Shown in pieces: positions 19,009 through 28,030 of a stretch of DNA of 64,000 bases. Source of the DNA: VAZQ01 sp963785745 (GTDB lineage: Bacteria; Pseudomonadota; Alphaproteobacteria; Rhizobiales; Xanthobacteraceae); the NCBI GenBank assembly GCA_963785745.1, contig CAWAWR010000029.1:1-64000 (forward strand), given 5' to 3'. A program made the translations under genes and the position numbers. The notes under the pieces were generated by a model, which saw only the letters and a program-made list of their open reading frames with translations, was not told the DNA's origin and ran no database searches. Each line of letters opens with the position of its first letter. The stretch's first letter is position 1.

Positions 19009-19785
19009 TCAGCCGATGTTCCTGCCCGCTTTCATCGGCGCACCGTAGCGGTGCAGGTCGGTGCCGTGGGTGTCGAGCCACGCCTTGGCGCGCTCGCAGT
19101 CGGGATTGAGCCGCTTCAACAGCCGCCAGAACCTCGGCGAATGATTGAGCTCGACCAGATGGGCGACCTCGTGCGCGGCGAGATAGTTCAGCACGTAAGG
19201 CGGCGCGAGGATAAGCCGCCACGAGAACGACAGCACGCCGGAGTTCGAGCACGAGCCCCAGCGGCTCGACTGGTCGCGCACCGAAATGCGCGTCACCGCA
19301 ACGCCGAGCTCCTTGGCATAGCGCCGGCTCGCAGCCTCGAGATCGCGCTTGGCTTCGCGCTTGAGGAAATCCCCGACCCGCCGGTTGTGATGCGGCGGCT
19401 CGCCGGCGACGCCGATCAGGCGCTCGCCGGCACCACTTTGTTCGGTCCAGACCGTGCCGCGCACATTCCGTCGATAAACGATGCGATGCGGGACGCCGCG
19501 GAGCGGCACGACCACGCCCTGCGCGAACGGAGTCGCCTGCGGCAGACGCTGCAGGCGCGCTGCGATCCAGGCGCCATGCTTCTGCGCGAACTCGCGTGCT
19601 TCCTTCAGGCTGCCGCGCGGCGGAATGGTCAGCACGACCTCGCGCGAGGCTGCATCGATGCGCAAGGTGTAGCGCCGCGCTTGCCGGTGACGGCGGACGC
19701 GCACGAGATAGATCGATTTTTCGAAAACGACGTCGATCGACTGCGGTTCGGTCGGCCGACGATAAAACAACGCACGCAACGACAT
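19009..19785 (-). CDS. YgjP-like (M48/SprT-type) zinc metallopeptidase
   Basis: A 258-aa cytoplasmic protein of the DUF45/YgjP metallopeptidase family. The zinc site is in AAHEVAHLVELNHSPRFW (HEVAH, an HExxH motif, plus the following His). The preceding SVRDQSSRWGSCSNSGVLSF is the second hallmark of the family. The N-terminal part has VRRHRQARRYTLRID and IPPRGSLKEAREFAQKHG. I chose ATG 19785 (MSLRALFYRRP) because the conserved part begins there; an in-frame GTG at 19908 would add 41 unlikely residues. The substrates of this family are not established. Confidence 0.85.
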   Translation of the reverse strand: MSLRALFYRRPTEPQSIDVVFEKSIYLVRVRRHRQARRYTLRIDAASREVVLTIPPRGSLKEAREFAQKHGAWIAARLQRLPQATPFAQGVVVPLRGVPHRIVYRRNVRGTVWTEQSGAGERLIGVAGEPPHHNRRVGDFLKREAKRDLEAASRRYAKELGVAVTRISVRDQSSRWGSCSNSGVLSFSWRLILAPPYVLNYLAAHEVAHLVELNHSPRFWRLLKRLNPDCERAKAWLDTHGTDLHRYGAPMKAGRNIG

Positions 19786-20179
19786 GGCGGAAGACCCACC
19801 CAAAAAACGCCCCAGGCGAAATACTGGCATACTGGCAAGTGCGCGCATCATACCCGGCAAGAAATAAAGGCCCTTCCCCAAGCCGCAGGGCCTATGGCTG
19901 CGACTCACTACAATAGCTTGTGTCGGGACGGCGGTAAATCGGCTCCCGGCAACCGCCCGGCAGCCCTCCTATTCTACAGGAATATTGTGCGTGAAATTAT
20001 TCACGCCAGAACAAACACTTAGCTGCAAGCAACCGAATTTGAGTCGCCGGACCGGCCAGAAACCCCGATAATACCGGCTTTTCCGGTCTTCGGCCGCGCC
20101 AAGCCTGTGATCCGATTCAGTTAATTCGGATCGCGGTCCTAGGCTGATCCTTCCGAACGCCGGTTCGCGGGTTGCGGGA
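19786..20179. other. Intergenic region
   Basis: 394 bp between the metallopeptidase start and the end of the PHA depolymerase gene. It contains a hairpin with arms GCGTGAA / TTCACGC (19989-20006) and a weak one with arms ACCGG / CCGGT around 20080. The region is more AT-rich than its surroundings and should hold the metallopeptidase promoter. No RNA gene was recognised. Confidence 0.45.
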
Positions 20180-21601
20180 TCATGCGCGCGCAGGCGGCGG
20201 AAGCGGCGGCTTTGCGGAGCCATTCGGCGCGACGCCATTGGCGGCGTGCGCCGTGCCGTTGGCGGAGCGTGCGCCGGGTGCGGGCGCCTTCTTGCGCATG
20301 CTGTTGGCGTTGATCGAGAGAACGAAATCGGCGATGCGCGGCGCGATCTCGGCGCGGAAGCGCGAGCCGTTGAACACGCCGTAGTGGCCGACATCGGGCT
20401 GCAGCCAGTGAACCTTGCGGTCCGCGGGAATGTTCGTACACAGCGCGTGCGCGGCTTCGGTCTGCCCGACGCCCGAAATGTCGTCGTGCTCGCCTTCGAC
20501 GGTCATCAGCGCGACACGACGGATCTTCGCCGGATTAATCGGAATGCCGCGGTGGGTCATTTCGCCTTTTGGCAGCGCGTGCCGGATGAAGACGGTGTCG
20601 CAGGTCTGCAGATAGAACTCGGCGCAGAGATCCATGACGGCGAGATACTCGTCGTAGAACTCACGATGTTTCTGCGCGGAATCGCCGTCGCCCTTGACCA
20701 GGTTCAGGTAGAGATTGCGGTGCGCCTCCATGTGACGGTCGAGATTCATGCTCATGAAGCCGTAGAGCTGCAGAAAGCCCGGATAGACGTCGCGCATGAA
20801 GCCCGGATTCGGGAACGGCACCTTGGTGATGACGTTGCGCCGGAACCATTCCATCCCGCGCCGGCCGGCCAGAAGATTGACTTCCGTCGGATTGATCCGC
20901 GTGTCGATCGGGCCGCCCATCAGCACCATGGAATGCGGCACATGCGGGTCGCCATCCGCCTCCATGCGCGCGACCGCGGCAAGCACCGGCACCGAGGGCT
21001 GGCACACCGCGATGACGTGGACGTCGCCGCCGAGGAAATGCAGCATCGAGATCAGGTAGTCGATGTAATCGTCGAGATCGAAACGTCCCTGCGACAGCGG
21101 CACAACGCGCGCGTCGATCCATTCGGTGATGTAGACGTCGTGGTTGGGCAGGAAGCCTTCCACCGTGCCGCGCAAGAGCGTCGCATAGTGGCCCGACATC
21201 GGCGCGACGATGAGCAGCTTGGGTTGCGGGCGGCGCGGCGCGTGATCGAACATCCGTTCGAAATGCAGCAACCGGCAGAACGGCCGTTCCCAAACCGAGG
21301 AGATGTGAACCGGAATGCGCTCAGCGCCGATCAGCGTCGAGGAGATGTTCCATTCCGGCTTTCCGTAACGCCGCGTCGAGCGCTCGAACAACTCATAGCC
21401 GGCCGCCATGGTCTTGCCGAATTCGGTGTGCGACCAGGGATTGGCGGGATTCTTGAAGAACAGCTTGCCGGCATCGGCCAACGCGCGCGCCGGATTGAGC
21501 GAGGCGTGTCCAAGCTCGTAGAACCAATAGGCGGGCGCCGCATAGGTCGGGCCGAAGTTCGTCGGCACGGCCGCAGCGCCGCCGAATTCCCCAATCGCCA
21601 T
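20180..21601 (-). CDS. phaZ: Intracellular polyhydroxyalkanoate depolymerase
   Basis: A depolymerase of the TIGR01849 family, which mobilises stored polyhydroxybutyrate granules; about 473 aa. The family pattern is PAYWFYELGHASLNPARALAD, RPFCRLLHFERM, LIVAPMSGHYATLLRGTVE, HDVYITEWIDARVVPLSQG and a nucleophile Cys in VIAVCQPSVPVLAAVA in place of a lipase GxSxG. GEHDDISGVGQTEAAH and PDVGHYGVFNGSRFR follow, with the expected Asp and His. The tail is Ala/Pro-rich. ATG 21601 is used; a GTG at 21655 would add 18 residues. There is no signal peptide, as expected for an intracellular enzyme. Confidence 0.9.
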   Translation of the reverse strand: MAIGEFGGAAAVPTNFGPTYAAPAYWFYELGHASLNPARALADAGKLFFKNPANPWSHTEFGKTMAAGYELFERSTRRYGKPEWNISSTLIGAERIPVHISSVWERPFCRLLHFERMFDHAPRRPQPKLLIVAPMSGHYATLLRGTVEGFLPNHDVYITEWIDARVVPLSQGRFDLDDYIDYLISMLHFLGGDVHVIAVCQPSVPVLAAVARMEADGDPHVPHSMVLMGGPIDTRINPTEVNLLAGRRGMEWFRRNVITKVPFPNPGFMRDVYPGFLQLYGFMSMNLDRHMEAHRNLYLNLVKGDGDSAQKHREFYDEYLAVMDLCAEFYLQTCDTVFIRHALPKGEMTHRGIPINPAKIRRVALMTVEGEHDDISGVGQTEAAHALCTNIPADRKVHWLQPDVGHYGVFNGSRFRAEIAPRIADFVLSINANSMRKKAPAPGARSANGTAHAANGVAPNGSAKPPLPPPARA

Positions 21602-21733
21602 GGTCCCGGTCCCCAGCCCGTTTTGCAGTGCAGCAGACTGTCTTTTTTCGGTCACAGCGTCAATCCTAGCCGGAAATGCTTGCCATCTACTGAAGTAAAT
21701 GGTGATTTTTCCCCTGGATTATCAGTGGTCTCG

Positions 21734-22555
21734 CTATTCCCCGGACTGCAGCAGGGAGCCGATCCGGCGGGCGCTCCGGAGCAGCGCCAGGAACACCGCC
21801 ACCGCAATTGCGAAATAGACGAGGTTGAGCGCAAAGGCCGCGATCATGAGGTCGGCGCGGAAGGTCTGTTCCAGCACCAGCGCGCGCATGCCTTCGAAAA
21901 CGTAGGTCGGCGGCAGCGCCCAGGCGACCCATTGCAGCCAGCCCGGCAGCACCGAGACCGGGTAGTAGACACAGGTCAGCGGCATCAGCAAGAACATCAC
22001 GGTCCAGGCCAGCGTCTCCGCACCCATCCCGTTGCGCATGACGACGCCGGACACGACGATCCCGACCGACCAGCTCGTGAGGATGAGATTGAGGAAGAAG
22101 GCCGCGAGCGCAAAGCCCAGCGAATAGAAATTGAAGCCGAAGAACACGATCGCCATGATCGTCACCGGCACCATCCCGATCGCGAGCCGCACGATGCTCA
22201 TCACCATGAGCGCGGCGACGAATTCGATCGGCCGCAGCGGACTGAACATCAGGTTGGCGAGATTGCGCGACCACATCTCCTCGAGGAACGACACCGAGAA
22301 GCCGAGCTGGCCGCGGAACAGGATGTCCCAGAGCAGCACCGCGCCGATGAACATGCCGGCCGCCTTGGCGAAGAAGCCGGAATTCTGCGCGATGTAGTAC
22401 TGCAGGAATCCCCAGACGAAGAGCTGCACCGCCGGCCAGTAGATCAGGTCGAGCACGCGCGACCAGGACGAACGCAGGAGATAAAGATAGCGCATCACCA
22501 TCGCGCCGATGCGACGCGGCGACATCGCCAACGCCGAAGTCGAAGGGGTGCTCAT
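21734..22555 (-). CDS. ABC-2 type transporter permease
   Basis: A 273-aa membrane protein with about six hydrophobic segments (for example FIGAVLLWDILFRGQLGF, RLAIGMVPVTIMAIVFFGF, LAWTVMFLLMPLTCVYYPVS and MIAAFALNLVYFAIAVAVFL). It overlaps the end of the ATPase gene by 4 bp, giving a two-gene exporter. The segment PVSVLPGWLQWVAWALPPTYVFEG is typical of ABC-2 exporters. The cargo is unknown; drug, polysaccharide or lipid export is typical for the class. Confidence 0.9.
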   Translation of the reverse strand: MSTPSTSALAMSPRRIGAMVMRYLYLLRSSWSRVLDLIYWPAVQLFVWGFLQYYIAQNSGFFAKAAGMFIGAVLLWDILFRGQLGFSVSFLEEMWSRNLANLMFSPLRPIEFVAALMVMSIVRLAIGMVPVTIMAIVFFGFNFYSLGFALAAFFLNLILTSWSVGIVVSGVVMRNGMGAETLAWTVMFLLMPLTCVYYPVSVLPGWLQWVAWALPPTYVFEGMRALVLEQTFRADLMIAAFALNLVYFAIAVAVFLALLRSARRIGSLLQSGE

Positions 22556-23322
22556 TGCGCGGCCTCGCGCGCGGCTTCGCCGCGTCCGCGCGCAACGTCG
22601 AGGAACACGTCTTCGAGATTGTCGCGGCCGTAGCGCGCGAGCAGCGCCCCCGGCGAGTCGTCGTCCTCGATCTTGCCCCGCTTCATGATGATGACGCGTT
22701 CGCACAGCCGCTCGACCTCGGCCATGTTGTGGGACGCGAGCAGGATCGTGGCGTTGCGCTCGGCGCGGTAGCGTTCGAGGTGGCTGCGCACCCAATCGGC
22801 GGTGTCTGGATCGAGCGAGGCCGTCGGCTCGTCGAGCAGCAGCACATCCGGCCGGTTGATCAGCGCCTTGGCGAGCGACACGCGGGTTTTCTGTCCGGCC
22901 GAGAGCTTGCCGGTCGGACGCTCGAGCAGGTCCGACAAGTCGAGTTGCTCGGCGATCGAGACGATGCGCTCCCGCAGATTCTCGACCGCGTAGAGGCGCC
23001 CGAACACGGTCAGGTTCTGCCGCACCGTGAGCCGGTTCGGCATGTCGACATACGGGCTCTCGAAGTTCATCCGGTACAGCACGCGGTAGCGCTCGCGCGG
23101 CATCTCGGCGCCCATGACGCGGGCGTGCCCGGACGTCGGCTCGACGAGCCCCAGGATCATGGCGATGGTGGTGGTCTTGCCGGCGCCGTTGCCGCCCAGC
23201 AACCCAGTGACGGTGCCGGGCGCAAGCGCAAAAGAAATTCCGTCCACGGCGCGCGTCACCTTGCCCTTGGAGGTGTAGAGCTTGGTGAGGTTGTCGACTT
23301 CGATGGCGGGGGTTGCAGGCAC
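22552..23322 (-). CDS. ABC transporter ATP-binding protein
   Basis: The ATPase partner of the ABC-2 permease, 256 aa. Walker A is GGNGAGKTTT, the signature is LSAGQKTRVSLAKAL, Walker B is VLLLDEPTASLD and the switch is LLASHNMAEVERL. The frame is open far upstream into a palindromic repeat, so I use the GTG at 23322 (VPATPAIEVDNLTKLY), where homology begins. The start codon is therefore unusual and somewhat uncertain. Confidence 0.9.
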   Translation of the reverse strand: MPATPAIEVDNLTKLYTSKGKVTRAVDGISFALAPGTVTGLLGGNGAGKTTTIAMILGLVEPTSGHARVMGAEMPRERYRVLYRMNFESPYVDMPNRLTVRQNLTVFGRLYAVENLRERIVSIAEQLDLSDLLERPTGKLSAGQKTRVSLAKALINRPDVLLLDEPTASLDPDTADWVRSHLERYRAERNATILLASHNMAEVERLCERVIIMKRGKIEDDDSPGALLARYGRDNLEDVFLDVARGRGEAAREAAQ

Positions 23323-23405
23323 GTAAATCTCAAAAATTGTCGGCGGTTTCCGCAGCACATGTGGCCTGATGGGCGGACGGAGGCAAGGGGGCGGGTCATT
23401 CAATG

Positions 23406-23486
23406 CGTCATTGCGAGCGAAGCGAAGCAATCCAGAAATGCGGCGGGGAACTGGATTGCTTCGTCGCTTTGCTCCTCGCAATGACG
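23406..23486. repeat. Dispersed intergenic palindromic repeat (GTCATTGCGAGC type)
   Basis: An 81-bp palindrome: CGTCATTGCGAGCGAAGCGA on the left is mirrored by CGCTTTGCTCCTCGCAATGACG on the right, with inner arms CAATCCAG / CTGGATTG. It lies between the divergent ATPase and phenylalanine hydroxylase genes. I know this family as common in Bradyrhizobium and Rhodopseudomonas. Confidence 0.8.
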
Positions 23487-23563
23487 AACGAGTCGATGAA
23501 GCAACCCTTCCCTCTTATAGGTCTTGACCCTAGTTGATACTGTGGCAGCGAACGAGGCCCGCC

Positions 23564-24442
23564 ATGGCGATCGCCGACACAGCCGAGACCAACCGATACC
23601 TCAACGCCAAGCGCAATCCGGATTTCACCATCGATCAGGATTGGCGGTCCTATACGCGCGAGGAGCACGACCGCTGGGACCGCCTGTTCCGCCGCTCGCA
23701 GACGGTCCTGCGTGAACGCGCCTGCGAGGAGTTCCTCGCGGCGATGGCCGCGCTGCAACTCTCCGAAGCCGGCATCCCCGACATGGCGAAACTGAGCGAC
23801 CGGCTGGAGGCGATCACCGGCTGGCGGGTCGTTGCGGTCGCCGAGCTGGTGCCCGACGATATTTTCTTCAATCACCTCGCCAACCGGCGGTTTCCGGCCG
23901 GCGCCTTCATCCGCCCGGAAGCGCAGATGGACTATCTCGAGGAGCCGGACATCTTCCACGACGTGTTCGGCCATGTGCCGCTGCTGGCGAACCCGGTGTT
24001 CGCGGACTTCATGCAGGCCTATGGCAAGGGCGGGCAGCGCGCGCTCGATCTCGGCTGCCTGAAGAACCTCGCACGGCTCTACTGGTACACGGTCGAGTTC
24101 GGGCTGATCCGCAGCGCCGCGGGCTTGCGCATTTTCGGCGCCGGCATCATGTCCTCGATGACCGAAAGCGTGTTCGCGCTCGAAAGTTCTTCGCCGCATC
24201 GCGTCGCGTTCAATCTGGAACGCGTCATGCGCACGAACTACATCATCGACGACTTCCAGCAGACCTATTTCGTGGTCGAAAGCTTCCAGTCGCTGCTGGA
24301 CGAGTGCTACCGCGACTTCGGCCCGATCTATACTCGGATCGGCGCCGCCAGCGACATTGCCCCCGACGAGCTGATCGAGACGGACCGGGTCGTGAATCAC
24401 GGAACGCTCGCTTATTTCCGGGACAAGGCGCACAAGGCGTAA
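23564..24442 (+). CDS. phhA: Phenylalanine 4-monooxygenase
   Basis: An iron- and pterin-dependent aromatic amino acid hydroxylase turning phenylalanine into tyrosine; 292 aa, the usual bacterial length without a regulatory domain. The iron ligands lie in EEPDIFHDVFGHVPLL (two His at about residues 132 and 137) with the Glu in YWYTVEFGLI. RFPAGAFIRPEAQMDYL is the pterin-side region. I start at ATG 23564 (MAIADTAETNRY). It is a lone gene, with no pterin dehydratase next to it. Confidence 0.93.
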   Translation: MAIADTAETNRYLNAKRNPDFTIDQDWRSYTREEHDRWDRLFRRSQTVLRERACEEFLAAMAALQLSEAGIPDMAKLSDRLEAITGWRVVAVAELVPDDIFFNHLANRRFPAGAFIRPEAQMDYLEEPDIFHDVFGHVPLLANPVFADFMQAYGKGGQRALDLGCLKNLARLYWYTVEFGLIRSAAGLRIFGAGIMSSMTESVFALESSSPHRVAFNLERVMRTNYIIDDFQQTYFVVESFQSLLDECYRDFGPIYTRIGAASDIAPDELIETDRVVNHGTLAYFRDKAHKA

Positions 24443-24536
24443 CCAGCGTTAAGCGTAAGACGCGAAGCTCACCTCATTTCGCCGCGCGGCCATCCACCGC
24501 GCTTGAGGCCCCCGCGCAAGACGCTAGATTGCCCCT

Positions 24537-25859
24537 ATGCCCGAGGATCTCAGACAAGCGCTGGAGACCGGCCGCCACGTCCGCGTCGACACGCTGGTGC
24601 GGCTGCGCTGGATCGCGGTCATCGGCCAGACCATCGCCGTGCTGGTGGTGCATTTCGCGCTCGATTTCACGCTGCCGCTCTATGCCTGCCTGGCGGTGAT
24701 CGCGCTCGCCGCCTGGCTGAACGTGGCGCTGCGCGTGCGCTTCTCGGTGACGCAGCGGCTGCCGCCCGACCGCGCCGCCTGGCTGTTTGCGTTCGACATT
24801 GCCGAGATCGGCGTGCTCTTGTTCCTCACCGGCGGATTGCAGAATCCGTTCTCGTTCCTCCTGCTCGGGCCGGTGCTGCTGTCCGCGACCTCGCTGCCGC
24901 CGCGCATGATCGTCATCCTCGCCGTGTTCGCGGCGCTCTGCAGTTCCGTGCTCGCGTTCTACTACTATCCGCTGCCGTGGGACGCCGACGAGCGTCCGAT
25001 GCAACTGCCAGCGGTCTACATCGCCGGGGTCTGGCTCGCGACATTGCTGTCGCTCGGATTCATCGGCGTGCATGCCTGGCAGCTCACCGAAGAAGCGCGT
25101 CAGCTCACCGACGCGCTGGCGGCGACCGAGCTTGTCCTGGCACGCGAACAACATCTCTCGCAGCTTGACGGCCTCGCCGCGGCAGCAGCGCACGAGCTCG
25201 GCACGCCGCTTGCCACCATCACCGTCATCGCGACCGAGCTCGAGCGCGCCGTCGAGAAGGGATCGCCGTTGACGGAGGACATCGTTCTCCTGCGCGAGCA
25301 GGCGCAGCGCTGCCGGCAGATCCTCGGCAAGCTCACCGAGCTGTCCGCCGATACGGAACCGTTCGACCGCATGCCGCTGTCGGCGCTGATCGAGGAGGTG
25401 GTGGCGCCGCACCGCAATTTCGGCGTCGCCATCAAGGTCGCGCTCACCCCGCACGACGCCGCCGAGCCGGCCGCCGGGCGCAATCCGGCAATCCTTTACG
25501 GCCTCGGCAATCTGGTCGAGAACGCGGTCGACTTCGCGCAGGGCACGGTGGAGGTCGCGGCGGACTGGAGCAGCGACGACGTCTCGGTGACCATCACCGA
25601 CGATGGGCCGGGCTTTGCGCCGGAGATCATGGACCGAATCGGCGATCCCTACGTCACCAGCCGGCGGCAGCGGAAGATGAACGTCGGGAGCGAGGGCGGC
25701 GGCGGGCTGGGGCTGGGCTTTTTCATCGCCAAGACCCTGCTCGAACGCGCCGGCGCCTCGCTGGAGTTCGAGAACCGCGTTGCGCCGGCGCGCGGTGCCG
25801 TGGTGCGGGTGCGCTGGGGCCGCGGCGACTTCGAGCAGCCTGCCGCATTTGCGTATTAA
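24537..25859 (+). CDS. regB: RegB/PrrB/ActS-type redox-sensing histidine kinase
   Basis: A membrane histidine kinase of 440 aa controlling redox-dependent genes. Six hydrophobic segments occupy residues 20-180. Between them is GGLQNPFSF, the quinone-binding loop characteristic of RegB. The phospho-acceptor is His219 in AAAAHELGTPLATI. Forty residues later comes Cys259 (QAQRCRQIL), the same spacing as His225 to the redox-active Cys265 of Rhodobacter RegB. The ATPase has NLVENAVDFA, DDGPGF and GGGLGLGFFIAKTLL. It pairs with the response regulator at 26087. The Bradyrhizobium name would be regS. Confidence 0.93.
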   Translation: MPEDLRQALETGRHVRVDTLVRLRWIAVIGQTIAVLVVHFALDFTLPLYACLAVIALAAWLNVALRVRFSVTQRLPPDRAAWLFAFDIAEIGVLLFLTGGLQNPFSFLLLGPVLLSATSLPPRMIVILAVFAALCSSVLAFYYYPLPWDADERPMQLPAVYIAGVWLATLLSLGFIGVHAWQLTEEARQLTDALAATELVLAREQHLSQLDGLAAAAAHELGTPLATITVIATELERAVEKGSPLTEDIVLLREQAQRCRQILGKLTELSADTEPFDRMPLSALIEEVVAPHRNFGVAIKVALTPHDAAEPAAGRNPAILYGLGNLVENAVDFAQGTVEVAADWSSDDVSVTITDDGPGFAPEIMDRIGDPYVTSRRQRKMNVGSEGGGGLGLGFFIAKTLLERAGASLEFENRVAPARGAVVRVRWGRGDFEQPAAFAY

Positions 25860-25983
25860 CCGCTTGGACGCGCTGCAACAGCCCCGGAACCACGACCGTT
25901 AAGAGCATCATGGATAAGAATTTACCCTGCCCTGCGGTTGTCAGGCACGGCGCACCGTGAATATATAGAATTGATGTCGCGCA

Positions 25984-25999
25984 AACGGCTGCAGCCGTT
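25984..25999. promoter_or_regulatory. 16-bp perfect palindrome upstream of the RegA-type gene
   Basis: AACGGCTGCAGCCGTT is perfectly self-complementary and lies 88 bp before the regA start, in the 227-bp gap after regB. It may be an operator or a hairpin reducing read-through. The arms match those of the terminator at 13493-13526. Its role is not shown. Confidence 0.35.
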
Positions 26000-26086
26000 G
26001 CTCTGGTCTTGCAAAGTCCGGTCTCGCGAAGTCTTGGACTTCTCCGAATTTTGCATCCGGCAGCGGCGGCGCTGGAGGCAGACGCC

Positions 26087-26668
26087 ATGGCTATGACAAC
26101 AGTCGACAAGACAATGGCCGAGAATCGGAGTGCAACGACGGCAGGCGATCGCACGCTGCTCATCGTTGAGGACGACAAGTCGTTTCTGCAACGGCTCGCG
26201 CGCGCCATGGAAGGCCGCGGCTTCACCGTGATGACCGCGGAGTCCGTCGCAGAAGGCCTGATCCACCTTGAGAGTTCGTCGCCGGCTTTCGCCGTGGTCG
26301 ATATGCGGCTCGGCGACGGCAACGGCCTCGATGTGATCTCGGCGCTCAAGCGGCGCCGTCCCGACGCTCGCGCCGTCATCCTCACCGGCTACGGCAACAT
26401 CGCGACGGCGGTGACCGCCGTGAAGCTCGGCGCGCTTGACTACCTCGCCAAGCCGGTCGACGCCGACGACGTCGTCAACGCGCTGCTCGCGCTCGAAGGC
26501 AAGTCGGCCGAGCCGCCCGAAAATCCGATGTCGGCCGATCGCGTGCGCTGGGAGCACATCCAACGCATCTACGAATTGTGCAACCGCAACGTCTCGGAAA
26601 CCGCGCGCCGGCTCAACATGCATCGCCGCACGCTGCAGCGCATCCTGGCGAAGCGGGCACCGAAGTAA
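26087..26668 (+). CDS. regA: RegA/ActR/RegR-type redox response regulator
   Basis: A two-component response regulator of 193 aa. The receiver domain has LLIVEDDKSFLQRLARAM, the phospho-acceptor Asp in FAVVDMRLGDGNG (about residue 69), ILTGYGNIATAV and the Lys in LAKPVDADDVV. A short Pro-rich linker leads to a Fis-type helix-turn-helix, VSETARRLNMHRRTLQRIL, the invariant C-terminus of the RegA family. GGAGGC precedes ATG 26087. In bradyrhizobia the RegSR pair controls nifA and respiratory genes; here the targets are unknown. Confidence 0.94.
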   Translation: MAMTTVDKTMAENRSATTAGDRTLLIVEDDKSFLQRLARAMEGRGFTVMTAESVAEGLIHLESSSPAFAVVDMRLGDGNGLDVISALKRRRPDARAVILTGYGNIATAVTAVKLGALDYLAKPVDADDVVNALLALEGKSAEPPENPMSADRVRWEHIQRIYELCNRNVSETARRLNMHRRTLQRILAKRAPK

Positions 26669-26713
26669 CGGCCGGGGCGGACTGCGGGCGTCCGCGAGAG
26701 ACCAAAGCTTCGC

Positions 26714-27943
26714 ATGTCCGAATTGTCCTATCGCTATCGTGCACATCCCTTCGCACGCGCCCGGACCTATCGTCTCGGCGAGAACGAACTCCTGATCGGC
26801 GACGGCGCGCGCGCGTGGTCGGTGCCCTATGCCGACGTCACCTTCATCGAGGCGTTCGACGTCCGCTTCCTCGGCGATCCCACGCTCTACGCGCGGCACA
26901 TCCTGCGCACGCCGGACGGCCGGTCGGCCGTGCTGGACGCCGGCTTTCGCGACCGCTGGCAGGTCGCAGACCAGCGCACGGCGTACGGGCCGTTCATCGG
27001 CACGCTGCTCGCGGCCATCGGCGCCGCCAATCCCGACTACGAATACGTCCAGGGACGGCTGCTGCTCAATCGCGCGAACGGGCTCGGCGGGAAACTGACG
27101 GTCGGATTGCTGCGGCTTGTCCGCCGCACCAACCCGGATCGCTGGGCCAACGTCGCTGCATGGATCATGCGGCGTGTCGGTCCGCGCTTGCGCGGACATC
27201 GCCGCGCGCTCGAGCAACTCGCCCTCGCCTTTCCGGAAAAGTCGCCCGAGGAACGCGAGCGCATCGCCATCGGGATGTGGGACAATCTCGCCCGCACCGT
27301 GGTCGAATATTCACAACTCGATACCTATTGGCGGCAAGACGATCCGGCGCGGAGCCGCGTGGTCACGGACGCGGCGAGCATGCAGGTGGTGGCCGGCATC
27401 AAAACAGCGAAGCGGCGCACGCTTCACTTCTCGCTGCACAGCGCCAATTGGGAGATCTGCGCGCTCGCCGCGCCCCAGCACGGCGTCAGGGCGCTTGTTC
27501 CGTACCGCCGGCTGAGGAACCAGCCGCTGACCGCGGAGCTGGTCCGCATCCGGACCGTCGCCGGCACCACGCCGCTGGCCGCCGGTCCGTCGATGATCTT
27601 AGAGATCAAGAAGAAGTTCGGCGACGGCGATGCGCTGGGCATGCTGATCGATCAGCACTACGCCCACGGCATCGAGATCAATTTCTTCGGGCGTCCTACC
27701 AAGCTCAACCCGCTGTTCGCGCGGCTCGTGCGCATCTACGACTGTCCGGTTTACGGCAGCCGCATCATCCGCTGGCCCGACCAGCGTTTCGGCTACGAGA
27801 TTGTGGGGCCGATCGAGCCCGTGCGCGACGCCCGCGGCCGCGTCGACGTGCCCGCCAGCACGCAACTATACGCATCGGTGCTGGAGCGTTGGATCCGCGA
27901 GCATCCCGAACAGTGGCTGTGGCTGCACCGCACCTGGCGCTGA
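26714..27943 (+). CDS. Lysophospholipid/lauroyl acyltransferase (LpxL/HtrB family) with extra N-terminal domain
   Basis: A 409-aa protein. From about residue 125 on it is an LpxL/HtrB-type acyltransferase: RRALEQLALAFPEKSPEERE, the catalytic HX4E motif in FSLHSANWEICALA, and GMLIDQHYAHGIEINFFGRP with ARLVRIYDCPVYGSRIIR. The first 110 residues (YRAHPFARARTYRLGENEL and WSVPYADVTFIEAFDVRFL) are not part of LpxL; they look like a small beta-rich, PH-like domain that I cannot name. No clear membrane anchor is seen. It probably acylates lipid A or a phospholipid. It starts 45 bp after regA. Confidence 0.85.
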   Translation: MSELSYRYRAHPFARARTYRLGENELLIGDGARAWSVPYADVTFIEAFDVRFLGDPTLYARHILRTPDGRSAVLDAGFRDRWQVADQRTAYGPFIGTLLAAIGAANPDYEYVQGRLLLNRANGLGGKLTVGLLRLVRRTNPDRWANVAAWIMRRVGPRLRGHRRALEQLALAFPEKSPEERERIAIGMWDNLARTVVEYSQLDTYWRQDDPARSRVVTDAASMQVVAGIKTAKRRTLHFSLHSANWEICALAAPQHGVRALVPYRRLRNQPLTAELVRIRTVAGTTPLAAGPSMILEIKKKFGDGDALGMLIDQHYAHGIEINFFGRPTKLNPLFARLVRIYDCPVYGSRIIRWPDQRFGYEIVGPIEPVRDARGRVDVPASTQLYASVLERWIREHPEQWLWLHRTWR

Positions 27944-28030
27944 TCGCGCCGCCATAGTTGCGCCGCCGCGACCAGTGCTATGCTGGCGCCGCCGCTGCCA
28001 ATCAACAACGGCATCGCGGGAGGGGGGACT

